Source of the DNA: Verrucomicrobiota bacterium
GTDB taxonomy: Bacteria > Verrucomicrobiota > Verrucomicrobiia > Verrucomicrobiales > Verrucomicrobiaceae
DNA: 64,000 nt
Direction: 5' to 3'
NCBI GenBank assembly: GCA_025360015.1
Contig: JANYCZ010000029.1
Location: 1 to 64,000, forward strand
Positions 18,501 through 33,500 of the stretch are shown in pieces. The notes under the pieces were generated by a model. It was not told where the DNA came from. It searched no databases and saw only the letters and a list, made by a program, of their open reading frames with translations. A program made the translations under genes and the position numbers. Position 1 is the first letter of the stretch. The number at the start of each line of letters is the position of its first letter.

Positions 18501-21500
18501 AAAGTTAACTCTGCAGGTGGTGCCATCGGTGCCAACGATAGTGTTTATGCCCTTCAGCTTACCACTGCTGCTCTTACCGCAGCTGGTACTCCAAATGCGA
18601 ACAGCATTGCCATCGGTAGTGGTGGCTTGCTTATTAATACAGCGACCACCAACACTGTGGCAGTTACCTTCGGCACCATCGGTGGTGCAACAGTGGAAGG
18701 CATCATCAACACCAACAACGTGGCAGTGACCATGTCGGGTGGTGTCAACGGATCCAGCCTCACCAAGTCAGGCCTCGGTGCCCTCACTCTGACCGCCCCG
18801 GCTACTTTCACCGTCAGTTCCACCACTGCAGTTGGAACCACCGTAACCGTTGGCACGACGGCTGGTCTTGCACCGGGCATGCCAGTCAGTGGTACAGGTA
18901 TCTTGAATGGAACAACCATTGCCAGCATTACCGATACGACACACTTTGTGCTGAGCGCGGCAGCGACCACGGCGGCTACGAATAACCTAACCTATGGTGG
19001 TTTGGATGCGATTGGCAACACTACGATTCCGGGTACTATCGCCATCAATCAGGGCAGCATCGTTGCCGTCACGGCACAAGCTCTCGGTGGTACCAACCTG
19101 CTGGCCTCGGTTCCGTATTCCCCAGCCCTCGCCCTCAATGGCGGTACGCTGGACACTACTGGCAGCGCTTCCCCCAACTACCTGAACAACGTCACCGTCA
19201 ATGGTGATTCCACGATCGTCTCGGTGGTCAACACTATGCCGCGCTTTGGTTCGCTGAACTTCGGCACTCGCTCTGGAGGTGTCACCGATCCCATCATCCT
19301 CACCGTCACCACCGGTGGCGCAGTCTTTGGCGGGCTTGGCGTGGTCAGTTCCTCTGCCACCAACGTGCTTTCTGGCAATGCGACCATCGTGAATGCTGTC
19401 GCCCCGGGTAACTTCGGTGCCAACCTTAACGCGGTCGTCTTGGAAGGTGCCGTGACCTATACCGGCACCCTCAATAAATTCGGTGCCAACGGCATCCTCG
19501 CCATCGGCGGTTCCGGCGGCACCGGCACGGGTGGCATCGTGGTGAACCAGGGCATCGTTCAGTCCATGGTCGGCAATGGCACCCCGTTCGGTACAGGCAC
19601 CCTCACTGTCAATCCTGGCGGTGCGCTGCGCGTGGCGGATGTATCCAACGTGACCTCAAACACGGTCAATGTGGTCAGTGATCTTTCCGGCCTCGGTGTC
19701 TTCAGTCTGGGCTACAATGGTACTCTGCCGACTCTTGCCGCCAATGGCACTTCAGCCAATGGCACCGTCAATTTCATCAACGTTGGTTCCACCCCTTATA
19801 ACGGCGTCATTGGCGCTGACATCGTCGGAATCAGCACCAACATCGCCCCGACTGGTACGACCTTCCTTGGTTCCACCCTTCCGGTGGCGTTGAATCCGCT
19901 CACGGGCATCAACACCGCCATCTATACCGGCACCTTGTCGGCTGGGGCTAACAGCACTTACTACCTGGGCGGCGGCGCTGGCGTCCTCGCCATTGACAGC
20001 GCCACCCTCACTGGTGGCAGCAATGTGACCGTTGGCGCTATTAACAACACCTATGCGGCGCAAAGCGTGGCAGTCACCAACGGTGGTGGCACCGTCATCC
20101 TCAACAACGCCAATACGCTTACCAGTGGTTCCACGGTCACCCTCAACACCGGTGCCGTGCTTCAGGTGGGCAACAACAGTGCGCTCGGCAGCGCCGCCAT
20201 TCTGTTCAATGGTGGCACCCTTCAGGGTGACAATGCCGGCATCGCCACAGTCATCACACCGCGCACCCTGAGCAACAACATCACCCTCGCGGGTGATGCC
20301 ATTTTCGCCACCCCGACGACTCAGGCTGATTTGGTGCTCAACGGCAACATCGCCCTTTCCAACACTGCCATCGGCGGCGGTGTCTTCCGCACCTTCACCC
20401 AGAGTTCAGCGGTGGCAACGGGCAACGTTTACCTCACTGGTGTCATCAGCGACGGCAGCGGCACCAACAACCAGTTCAACAAGGCAGGTACAGGAACCAT
20501 TGTCTTGGGCGGTGTCAATCCTTACACGGGTGCCTTCAGCCCCACCAGCACCTACACCGGCTACACCAACATCACTGCGGGCGAACTCGTGGTGAACGCG
20601 GATGCCAACACCGGTGCCAATAACACCGTCATTCTGAACGGCGGTTCCTTCGCCGTCTGGAATGCATCCGGTGGCGTAATGACCACGAACAAGACCTACC
20701 AAATCCTGAGCAGCAACGCCAGCACCTTTGACATCACGGCTGGGCAGGCGTTGGTGGAGGGGACGGGTGGACAGATTGGCGGCTCAGGCAACCTGTCCAA
20801 GGGGGCAGCTGGCATTGGCAACCTCTTCCTCAATGGTGCAAATTCGTTCGCCGCGATCTTCGTCAATAGTGGCCTCCTTCTGGCCGCCAACAATCTGAGC
20901 CTGGGTGATCTCGGTAGCAACGCTGCCATCACCCTCAGTGGTGGTAACTTGGATCTGACTTCCTCCATGTTGATGACACACCCGATCACGGGCACTTCCT
21001 TTGCCTTGGACATCGTCGGTTCCGGTACCAACGTCACCACCAGTAACGTGATCAGCGGTGCCAGCTTCTTCAAGATCGGCCAGGGCACGCTGACGATGAA
21101 TGGCATCAACACTGAAACTACGGCGACCTTTGCCGGTGGCGGTAACGTGATCGCAGCCAGTGCCCAGCCTTTCGCCTATGGTGCCACGGTCAATCTACAG
21201 GGCGGTACTTTGCAAATCCCCAATCTGAACGTCAATACGCCGGTCTTTGCGGCAACGCTGAGCTACCAGGGGGGAGGCGTGCTCTCCGTGGCCGACTCCG
21301 GTGCCACCGCTGGCAATGCTTCAAACAACGAGTACATTACCCAGTTCACGGCTCAGACCGCCATCAGCCGTGGCGGTGTCACCACGCAAGGCACTCTCAC
21401 GATCAATGCCGCCAACGGCCACCTCGGCGTCTCGGAAATCGTCGTTTCCCCCGTGGTCTTGGGCCTGCCTACCAACGCAAGTGCTGGTGGCGGCCTGTTT

Positions 21501-24500
21501 TCCGTCCTGAATAACAATGGGATGGTTGCCGCCAGCATCATTCAGGCCAGCTCCGGCGTCGCAGACTTCGTCAAGTATGGTACCCCGGCCCAGGGTTTCA
21601 TCTCTACCACGGCCACACGTCTTTCCAGCTTCGGCAGCAGCACGAATACTTCCATTGTAGATGATGGTGGTGCTTCAATGTCCATCGCTTCGGGGACCAC
21701 CGCATCGGCCTATGCTGTGCGGGCCTCCGCTAACATCACCGGCACCGGCACTCTGCAGATCATGAGTCTGGCCTTCACCGGTACGGCGGCCAACGTCTAT
21801 GAAGGCGGCCTGTTGTTGAACGGCGCCTCCCAGACGGTTTCGTCCAACCTGTTCTTCGGCAACACCTTGAATGCTGGTACTACGACTAATAACAGCAACG
21901 CGAACTACAGCTATCAGGTCGCAGCCTATCCGCTGTCCACCGGTCAGCTCATCACCCCTCTGGCGGTGGGTGAAGGCATTGTGTATGTGAAGAATTCCGC
22001 CACTCTAAGCGGCACCATTACGGCCAACAACTTCACCCAGTTTGGCCCCGGTTCGCTCACCCTGTCAGGCAATAATCTGATTGCTGGCAACTATGCGGTG
22101 CAGCAGGGCACCGTGAACTTCGCGAATCTGGCCAGTGGTCCAATCGCAGGTTCTCTTGTGTTGAATGACCTCGGCACGCTTGATGTCAATGGGGCTACGC
22201 TCCCCGGTAACATGTTCACGAGCATTCCGGCGGCCACCTACACCACCACCCCGGTAGTGGGTGCGGTGATTGGCAACCTGACTGGCACCCAGGGCATCAT
22301 CGGTAACAGCAGCACGACCAATAATGGTGCAGTAGTGCTGGTGGGTGACAGCTCCACCACCTTCTCCGGTAACATCGTGGACGCGATTGGCGCGGGCAAC
22401 AAGACCACCGCCCTCGTCCGTGGCGGCGGCGGCACTCTCACCCTCGGCAACCTGACTGCCAACAACAGTCTGGCGGGCATCAACACCTACACCGGTGGCA
22501 CGATTATCAATTCCGGCACCCTGACCGTGCAAAATGTCTTCGGCCTTGGTGGCGGTCCTCTTCTCAATGGTGTTCCAGTCGCCGTCGGCACAGCCGGTGA
22601 AACCTTCACTACTCCTGGCATGGTGACGTTGAACGGCGGGACCCTCAACCTCAACCCCGCCAGCAGTGCCACGGACAGCCTCATCATCATGGGCAATCCG
22701 ACCACCAACGGCCTCAATTTCACCGTGACCAACAATGCTACCGTGGCGGTGGCAGCAGGCGGCCAGACCGGCAACATCGTCCAGATTGGCAACCTGAACA
22801 TCGGCAACGACGTGCTCACGGTTAACTTCGGCTCTAACTACAGCCTCCGTGTTGCGGGCACCACGACCCTGCAGGGTAACATCGCCAACTTCGGCGTGGC
22901 GGCCTCTGCTTCGATCCTGAATCTTGCCGGAGTCATCACCGATGGCGGTAACGGTTTTGCCCTCACCAAAACCAATGCGGCCACCGGGGTGCTTTCCATC
23001 TCCGGAACTGCCAACACCTACTCGGGCGGCACGAATGTGATAGCCGGTGCAGTTCAGGTGACATCCACCAGCGGTACGCCACTCAGCACCGGTCCAGTGA
23101 TCGTGAACCCCGGCACGTTCCTGCGTCTGGCGGGTACCGGCAGCATCGGCAGTGCTTACGGCGGCGGCAATGGCATTGCTTCCTTGAGCGTCCTCAGCAC
23201 GATCACTTCTTACGGTGCCATCGGTCTCGACAACAGCTTTGACCCTGCCAGCATCCTCACCGCGACCAATGGTGCCGGTGGAGTTGCCACCATGAACAGT
23301 GTCTGGGGTGGTTCGCTGATGCTGGAAACCCCGATCTTCACGCAGAGTCTGAACATGGCCAACATGGGCAATGGCAAAATGTTCCTCGGTGCTGGTTTCA
23401 ACCTCGCCAACGTCAACTACATCGGTGCCACCCTCACTCCGGGCAGCGGCAGCATCTATCGCCTGGGTGCCAATCAGGCCGCCGCTTCCAGCCTGACCTT
23501 TGCCGGTCCTGATGGCGTCCTCGGTGCCTCCTCCGGCATGTTGATCGGTTCACAACTGGCCAACATCGGCCCCGCCGGCACTGGTACTGCTATCGCCAAC
23601 GGTACTGGAACTGTAATCATCCAGAACTCCAACCCAAACTACACCGGAGCGGTCACGATCAGCAAACTCAGCACCCTCATCCTTCAGACCGGTGGTTCCA
23701 CCACGAGTTCGCTGGCCCGCCCTCTCGGCACCGGCAACACCGTTGAAGTGTTCGGCACCCTCACTGCGCAGGGGCCTACCGGCTCCTTCTACGACACCAC
23801 CGCCGCTGCGAATGCCGAAAGCATCGTCCTGCGCCCGGGTGCCACCCTGCGGTTTGACAACACCACTTACGGCAACTTCACCGGTTCCAATGTCAATGGC
23901 CGCTGGAACAATGCCACGGCGATCAGTCTCAATGGTGCCACGATCAGCCTTCTCGGTGCGACCAATCTGGATACCGCCCAGGGCATTGGTGCACTCACTC
24001 CGAACCAAGGTGGTACGGTCAACATCGCTCGTGTTGGCACGGGCACGGCAACCTTGTCTGTGGCCTCGATTCCATCGCATACGCAGGGGCAGACTCTGAC
24101 CATCACTACTGGGGCGGCGAGTTCACTGAATGCGCCAGTCAACTTTGATCGGTTCACCGCAGGTGCCCTGAATTCCTCCCAGGCCACAACGAACGTCAAC
24201 AACATGGCCCCAGCATGGATCGTGAATCAGACGGACAACACCTTTGTCAGCTACACGGGTGCGACCAATGGTTATACCAACTTTGGTGCTGGTGTGGGTC
24301 AGCAGCCCTACACGGTGATATCTGCGTCAGGAAACATTACCACGTCGGCCTCTGATATCCTTGATATCACGGGTTCTTCAAATCTGGCTTCAAATCAGAG
24401 CGTGTATGCGTTCCGCATCGGCACGGGCTTTAACCTCACCTCTACAGGTGTCACTACGCTGACCGTTGGCAGTGGCGGTGTGATTGGTAACACGCTCGGA

Positions 24501-27500
24501 ACCATTTCGCCTATCCTCAAGTTTGGGACGACGGGCACTGCGGAAGGCTTAGTTTACAGCAACGCAAGCAATTTTATTATCGCGGGCGGCATGCAAACCA
24601 CAGGTGGTGTCACCTTCTTCGGTCCGTTGTCCTTCAACATCACAGGTGCCAGCGGCGGCCAGGGCGTAACGGGCGGGAATGCCACGGCGGGTGTCGTGCT
24701 CAGCGGTGGGGTGACGATGAATGCCGTCGGCACTTTGTTCCTCGGCAACCAGTTTTCTTTTGGCGGTGCGGTGCAGGTGAACAACGCTGCGCCTCTTTCC
24801 ACCACGACGGTTACCATGAACCGTGGCGTTTTGAGTGATAACCTGACCAATATCTTCGCCCCTGTAGATGTCGTCGTGGCGGGCGATGCTGGCATCACAT
24901 CGAACAATGTGGGTGGCACTGCGTTCAACAATCTGACCATCTCCGCCCTCAGCCCGGCCACGGGCAGCCCGGTGGTTGCAACACTTGGCAGTATCTCTGG
25001 TCAGGCGACCAACTTCTTTGGGGGCCTCACGCTCAATGGTCCGGCGATTCTGAACGTCATCAACAATGTGACGACCATTCAGGGCGGCATCTCCGCAGGC
25101 GCGAATACCCTCACCAAGGTCGGCAGCAACAACCTTGTCATTGGCGGCAATTCCGGCAGCTACACCGGCAGTGTCAATGTCAATCAGGGCATTCTCGCTT
25201 CCCTCAATGGCAGCGTCAGCTCCGCGGGCACTCCCTTCGGCACGGGCACGATCACGGTCAATCCCGGCGGCATGCTGCGCATTGCCTCGGACAAGAACAT
25301 CAATGGCACCACTGCTGTCACGCTGAATAGCGACGGAGCTGGCCTAGCTGTCCTCGGCTTGGCCTATGTCGGCCCGGTTTCGAGCGGCACGGGCAATCTG
25401 GCCTCGAAAGTCACCTTCGCCGCCAATGGTGGCCCGGTGGCAGGCACCATTGGCATTGACGTCACCGGCTTCAGCACCGCGCTGGATCTGGGTGCGATTT
25501 CCACGACCATGGCCGGTGGCAAGCCGGTTTACCTTGGATCCACCAATGGTGGTGCGTATACCGCCACCACCCTCGGGGTCGGCCCGAACAATACCTATTA
25601 CCTCGGTACAGGTAACGTGAGTGTCAACAATAACGGGGTTGGGATCCTCAGCATCAACAGCCAGGTGCTCGGCAGCAATGCCAATGTGCAGTTCGGCGCT
25701 CTCAGCAACACGCTTAACGGCACCAGCATCGCCCTGACCAACAACGGCGGCAACGTGGCCCTGAACACCCCGCAGGCTTACACCGGCACCACCACCTTCA
25801 ATGGCGACCAGATCGTGCAGGTGGCCAACAACAACGCCTTCGGCAATGGTGCCAGCGCCCTCATCTTCAACGGCGGTTTCATCCAGTCCGACGCTGTGGG
25901 CATCAGCACCGCCGGTCTTGCCCCCTCCCGTGTCATCAGTAACAATATCACCTTCACCGGCGGCGTCGCGGCCACCGGCCAGGACATGCTGGTCCAACTC
26001 CATGCGAGCAGCGACCTGACATTCACCGGCAACATTGCCCTCACCAGCCTGAGCAACGGCACAGGGAATGGGACGAACCGTGTTATTAACGTCGGCCAGG
26101 ACGCCAGCAACACTATGGGCCTGCTGACGTTCTCCGGCATCATCTCCGACAACGGCGGTGCCTCCACCACGCAGGCCATCGGCAACCACTTCACCAAAAC
26201 CGGCTTTGGCGATCTGGCGATCACCGGCACTAGCAATACCTACACCGGCTTCACCAACATCAATCAAGGTGAAATCGTGGTGACCGCCGACAGCAACATC
26301 CCGCTCAGCTCCGCGATCACCATGAATGGCGGCGCGCTGGGCGTGTGGAACTCGCTCCTTGCGGCACCCATCTCTGGTGGCGTGCTGACGACGAACCGCA
26401 ATTACACGCTGTTCAATGGTAGTACGACGCTGGCGACCTTTGACATCGGTCCGGGAAACACCCTGATCCAAAGCGCCACGAGCAACATCAACGGCAGCGG
26501 CAACCTGGTGAAAAACGGCCCCGGCGTCATGGTGCTCAACGGGGCCAACAGCTACGCGACGACCGGCATCAGCATGGGTGTGCTGAGCGTCAGCAACAAC
26601 GCCAACCTCGGTGACACGATCAACAATGGCGCAGTTACCTTCAGCAACTTCAACGCCAGCAATGTGGCGACCGCCGGCGGTGCACCGTTCCTCAATGCGG
26701 CGTCCACGCTCCTGGTCACCAACAGCTTCGCGACGGGCCGTGCCCTGGCCGTTGCAGCCAATAACTTCGGCACAGTGGACGTTGCAGCGGGTCAGACCTT
26801 TGGCGTCAGTGGCGTCATCAGCGGTGCCACGACGGGCGGCAGCGAGCTGACCAAAACCGGTCTCGGCACCCTCTTCGTCAGCGGCACCAATACCCTCACC
26901 ACCCTGAACATCGCCGGTGGCGGTGCGTTTGCAGCGGCCAGCAGTGTTCCGTTCGCGGCGGCTGCCAATGTGAACATCAACGGCGGTACTCTGGCGCTGT
27001 TCCAGCCGGTGGTTTCAGGCGGCACGTCGAACAACAACATCGCTGTCGTCGCCAACAGCATCACCTACAACGGTGGTGCTATCATCAGCCTGCAGGATTC
27101 CGTCAGCAATGCCACGCAGCTTACCACGACCAACCTCTACCGCGAGCCGCAGGGCACGCTGGTGATCCAGGCCGTCAATGGCAACCTCGGTGTCACCGGC
27201 ATCCGCGGCGAGCAGCTCTTTGCCTCGGTCATCAACGGTTACAACACCGGCTTCCAGCTTGGCAGCATCAACAATAACGGCATCGTGGCCCCAAGCATTG
27301 TGATGGCGGACCAGTCCGGCAATGCCAGCTTCGTCAGCTATGGAACCCAGGCACAGGGTTTCGTGCCTTACACAACAGGCCTGACGAGTTTCTCGGGCAA
27401 TACTGCCGCCAACGTCACCTCGGTCTATCAGATTGCAGCCAGCAGCAATCAGGCCATCGGCAACGGCAGCACGGCTTACGCCTATGCGGTGCAGTCGGCT

Positions 27501-30500
27501 TCAGACATCACCGGCGGCACCCTGCGCATCCAAAGTACCCTGAACAATCTGCTGACGAGCCAGAACAACACCAACATGGGGGCGCTGCTCCTCAATGGTG
27601 CTAGCCGCAGCGTCACCTCCAACGTGGTGTTTGGGGATGGCAGCATCAGCAGCGGTCTCTCCACGGTGGCCAACGGCTCCGCCTCGGGTGAAGGCCTCAT
27701 TTATGTCGGCACTTCGGCCACGATCAGCGGCAGCGTGTCAGCCAACAGCCTGACCAAGTTTGGCCCCGGCTCGCTAGCCCTGAATGCCGCCTCCAACGGC
27801 ATTCTTGGTTCCATCGCTGTGCAGAGTGGCTCCGTTTCCTTCGGCAGCACGGCCAGCGTTACTCCCCAGGTTGGCTTGGTCATCAATGACACGGGCACCT
27901 TGGACTTGGCCGGTAAGAATCTGGCCTTCGCTTCGGTCAACAATCTCGGCAATACCGGCGGCGGCATCGTGACCAACTCCACCAGCGGCACCGCGACTCT
28001 CATCATCAACGGTACCTCCAACGGGGTGAACTTCACCACCGGCCCTGCGGCGCGCATGGGCACGGTTGGGCAGAACAATCTCCTCATCACCGGCCTGTCC
28101 ACCACGGCTGACCTTTATGTCGGTGAGCCGGTCAGCGGCACCAACATCGTGGCGGGTGCGGTGATTCAGTCCATCAACTCCTCGTCCTCAATCACATTGA
28201 TCGGCAACATCAACAGTGCGAATGCCAACGTCGCCGCGACCAATCAGTTGGTCTCCTTCTCCGCACTCACCGGTGTTTTCAACGGCCAGATTGTGGACGG
28301 CGGCACGGGCAAACTGGTGGCTTTGGAAAAAGTCGGCACCGGCACGATGGAAATCGGCCAGGTCAACCAGGCCTTCACTAACTCCGGCAACAACACCTTC
28401 ACCGGCGGCACCACCGTGGCACAGGGCACCCTGCGCGTGGACAATCCGTTCGGCCTCGGCGGCTTCAACGGCACCACTCCTGGTGCGGTCGGAGTTTACG
28501 GCGGCATCCTCGACCTGCGCACCAATGGTGCCCAAGGCGACGGCGTGATCATCTTTGGCAATCAATCCTCCTCAGGACTCACCATCAACGCCTTCGGACC
28601 GGCCACGATCAACACCGACCGCATCACCAGCGCCTTCACCAACGAACTCACCGGCGCGGTCGGTGCCTCGAACGTCGGACAAAACTTCGGCAACGCGATC
28701 CAGATCGGCATTTTGAACATTGGCCAGCAGACGCTGGGCATGACGGGTGCGGACAGCTACCGCCTCAGAGTGGGTGGCAACACCAACCTGAGCGGCACCT
28801 ACGCCACCCTCAACCCGACCAGCGGCGCGCCGAGCGTGATCGAACTGGCTGGTGTGATCAGTGATGGCGGTGCTGTAACCGGGCTCAACAAGCTTGGTGG
28901 CGGTGTGGTGATCGTTTCCGGCAACCAGACGAGCACGTACTCCGGTGGCACCTTCATCCAGGGCGGTACTTTGCAGGTGACCTCCACCACGGGCCAGCCG
29001 CTCGGCACGGGCGGAGTGACCATCATGCCCGGCGGTCTGCTGCGTGTTTCCAGCCTCGGCAGTCTTGGCGGCAGCGTCACCTCTGGTGGCACCGGCCTCA
29101 GCGCTCTGAGCGTGATCAACAACCTGGCTTTGCTCGGCGTGGATACGGATACCTTCGACCCCGCAACGGTGTATGGCAGCAGCATGAACATGAGCACTCT
29201 GGGCGCTGGCTTGGAACTGGCCACCCCCGAATACAACCGAGCCATCAACATGGCCACTATTGGCAATGGCAACGCTCTGCTTGGTGCCACTGCTGTGACG
29301 GTGGACTACCTTGCCGCAACACTTGGCGCAGGTGCGGGTGGTGTCTATCGCTTGGGCGGTGCGACTGGCGGCACTTTACGCTTCACAGGTTCGGACAATG
29401 TGCTGACTGGCGCTGCCACGGCCTTGAATGGACTGGGTAATGCGGGTCCGACCGTTGTTGTCGGTTCGGTCCTGAACCAGATCAACGGTGGTGTCTTAAC
29501 CGGTTCCAACGGCACCATCCAAATCTTCAATTCGAACAATTACACGGGCGGCACGTGGATCACCCGCGGCATGAACCTGTCCACCTTCAACGGCGGCAGC
29601 GCCACCGGTGGGAATACCCCGCTCGGAGCCATCGGCAGCTTCGTGGATGTGGCCGGTGTTTACCAAATCCGCGGTGCGACCGGTACCGTGACCAACGTGG
29701 CCTCCCCGACCACCAATCTTTACAACGTTATTCTGCGTCCAACCGGCCAGATCCTGATTGACGACGCCTCCGACAGTCACTACACCGGTGCTGGAGATCA
29801 GGGCCGCTGGAGCGATTCCGTGGCGCTGGATTTGAACGGGGGCACGCTGCGCTACAATGGCAATGCCAACCTGAATTCGGTGGAAACAATTGGGGCACTT
29901 ACAGTCAGCAAGGGCGGCACGATCAACATCACTCGCAACACGGGTGCTGGCTCGGCCCAGTTGAACCTCAGTTCGTTGGTGCGCGCGACAGATGCCAACG
30001 TGAACACGGCTGCTCTCGCCACCACACACACCGGCAACGGCGTCCTGACCATCACCACCTCCGCTGCGACCACGCTCGGCCTGCCCTTTGCCCAGGCGGT
30101 CAGCAGTTATGACCGCCTGCTGGTCACCGGCGCGAATGCCGGTGCGAATGTGGCCGGTGGCGGCACGCTCTTGAGCAACGATACGGGAACGCCGACTGCC
30201 GCAGCGGGCACGATGGCCCCGGTCTGGATTGTGAACGGGACGGATAACACCTACGTGACCTACCGCAGCGGCAGCGGCTTCCAGAGCATTCTGGGTGCGG
30301 CGACGGTGCTTAACACCACAACCGGTGTGGGCCAGTTCCAATACAACACCAATTTTGCGACTGCAGCGCAAACGCTGACGGCCGGAACCGCCACCGACAC
30401 GTGGGATGTCAGCGCACAGGCGAACCTTCTCGTTGGCACTTCGCAGTTCTGGGCGATGCGCGCCAACAGCAACCTCACCAGCACCGCGAGCGGAAGCACC

Positions 30501-33500
30501 CTGACCAGCGTCAGCGGTGGTCTCCTGTTCAATGGTGCGTCGGTCGTCGGTCCTGCTGCCATCACCACCACGACGCCCTTCACGGGAACGATCAATTTTG
30601 GTGCCACGGGCACCGGGGAAGCTTTCATCTACAGCTCCGCTGCGGCGACGCTCAACCTGAACTTGGTCACCACCGGTGGCCTGAACAAGTCCGGCGGGAG
30701 CAGCCTCACCATCAACACGGCCAACCCGAACTTCAGCGGCTTGGTGACTTTGGACAATGGTTCGTTGCTGCTTAACAACACCCTCGGTGACGGCGTTGTC
30801 GCAGGCGGCAGCACCACAGTCGCGGGCGCGCTGGGCAGCAGCATCATCGTGCTCAATACGGCGGGCACTCTGACCTTGAACGCCTTTGTCGGGAATCCGA
30901 ATGCGAACGGGTCCGGCAACCTCCAACCCGGTGGCGTGCTTCCAGTGACGACCAACTTTGGCAACGCACTTGTCGTCAACGCGGACACGACCGTGAACGT
31001 CGGCAACAACGTGATTGTTGAGCGTATCCCGTCGTTGTACTTTGCCAGCTTGAAGGATGGCGCGGCACCGCAGATCGTCTTCACTACCAACGGCTTGTTT
31101 GTCACCGGCACTACCACGCTGGGTTCCGAGGGCACGATCATCAATGCGAACAGTCCCGGCAATGCCGCACTTTGGACCCAGTTCAACGGTCAGGTCACGG
31201 GTGGCCAGCTCATCAAGTCCAGCAACGGCTGGCTCAGCGTGAACAGCGGTACCAACAACTACACCGGTGGCACAACCATCTACGGCAGCACGGCGGGCAG
31301 CGCCAGCGTGGTGACCACCACAGCCACCAGCGGCACCCCGTTTGGTACGGGATCGGTCACCGTCAACCCAGGTGGCACCCTGCGCCTCGCGGCGGTGAAC
31401 AGCGCCTACACCGGCACCAATTACGCCAGTGCCTCAGGCATCACGTTGATCAGTGATGCTGCGGGCTTGGCAGGCATTGGCGTGGGCTACAATGGCGCCT
31501 TGCCTACCTTCACCATTAACAGCAACGGCCCATCGGGTGGTGTGCTGGCACTCGACACCGGCGGTCTCTTCATCCCAACGGTCGCGCTCAATTTGAGCAC
31601 GATTGGCAACGGCACCATGTTTCTGGGTACCACCACCAGTGCCTACTATGCGGGCGCGCTGACTGCTGCCACGGGTGGCATCTACCGCCTTGGTGGTGGC
31701 ACCGGCACGATCCATTTGGGAGCCAACCTGTCTTCCATTGCTCAGGGTAACAGTCTCAGCCAGATTGCCCTTGTTGACAATCTCCTCTCCGGCAGCGGCA
31801 CGGTCCAGGTTGGTGCGCTTAGCAGCACCTATCAGGCCAGCAGCTTACAGGTGGTGAACGGCAACGGCACGGTTTCGCTCTGGACTGCCAACTCCACCTT
31901 CAGTGGTTCCACCATCGTCAATCTGGGTTCTGTGTTGCAGCTCAACAGTGCCCTCGCCCTTGGCACCAACAGCGGCACGCTGGGCAGCGCGGCACTGCAG
32001 ATCAACGGCGGTTTTATTCTAGCCAATGGGGGCATGAACCTGCCGAGCACCGTGAATGTGACGTTAATCGGTGACTTGTTGACCACGAACAACAGCGACT
32101 TGGTCGTGAACGGCTCGGTGGCCATGTCCCCAGTCTCCACAGTGGGGGCTACTCGCACCTTCAACATCGGCAATGGCACGACTACCAACGGTGGCTCCCT
32201 GTTCCTGAACGGCGTCCTCTCCGGTGCCGCTGGCAGCAACTTGATCAAGACCAATGGTGGTCTCCTGGGCCTCAACGCCAACAATACCTACCAGGGTACC
32301 ACCACGATCACCGCGGGCACCATTGTCGTTGGGACCAACGTGATCGCCAACACCGCAGGTGCCCTCGGTAACAGCGACACCCCAATCATCCTCGGTGGTG
32401 GCATCCTGCAATCCGGCGGTCTGATCACCATCAGCCGCGACATCAACACCACGGCGGCCAGCACCATCATCGGCAACCAGCTGGCCACCACCACCATCAC
32501 CGGGGCGATCATCAACAGCAATAACCTCGTTCTCAAGAATTTCGGCTTTAGTGGCGTTTCCAGCAACGCGTTTACGGGTGGCCAGTTGGACGTTCAGGGG
32601 GCTATCAGCGGGACTGGCTCCGTGACTATTGGTACCAATGCGACCACGGTGGACAATGTTGGCACGGTGCGCCTCTCCTCGAGTGTGAACGGCTACAGCC
32701 TGAACACCTACTCAGGCGGCACGAACTTAGGTGCGGCTCGTCTCGTCATCGCCGCCAACAGCAACTTCAGTGGCACGGCGGCGGTTCCGATCATCCTGAG
32801 CAGCCCGATCGGCACCGGCACCTTCACCTTCGGCACGGGCAGCAACAACGGCGGCGGCAACACCCTTCTCACCGATGGCAGTGACCGTGTGATCGTCAAC
32901 GCTTTGGGAACCATGACCGCTGCCGGCAACACCACGATCAACTTCGCGGGTAGTGGCAGCATGACGTTCACCAACATCGCCCCGTGGGATATCAGCAGTG
33001 ACAGCACCCAGCGCGTCCGTACCTTCAACGTGACGACCAATCCGGGTGTCCTCACTTTCAACGGCCCGATCCTCAGCAGCGGTATTGCCGGCGTGGGCCT
33101 CACCAAGACTGGCGCAGGCACCATGGTCCTGGCTAGCAGCAGCAACACCTTCACCGGTCCGATCACCGTCGCCGGCGGTATCCTCAGCGTCAGTGCTGAC
33201 GCCAACCTTGGAAATGCGATCAACGTCGTGAATCTCAGCGCGACCGCCCCACAGGCTGGTACGCTGCAGGCCACCAGCAGCTTCTCCACCAGCCGCGATA
33301 TCAACATCAGCGCAGTGGCAGGCTTCATTGACGTAACCGGCAGCAATATCCTGACCGTAACCAATCCCATCACCGGTAGTTTGGTTCTCAATAAGGTGGA
33401 CACCGGCACGCTCGTGCTCGGCGGCGGCAGCCTCGTCAACGGCGCTCAGGTTGGGAACGCCATCACCACGCTCAACATCTTCAATGGCGGTACCCTGCAG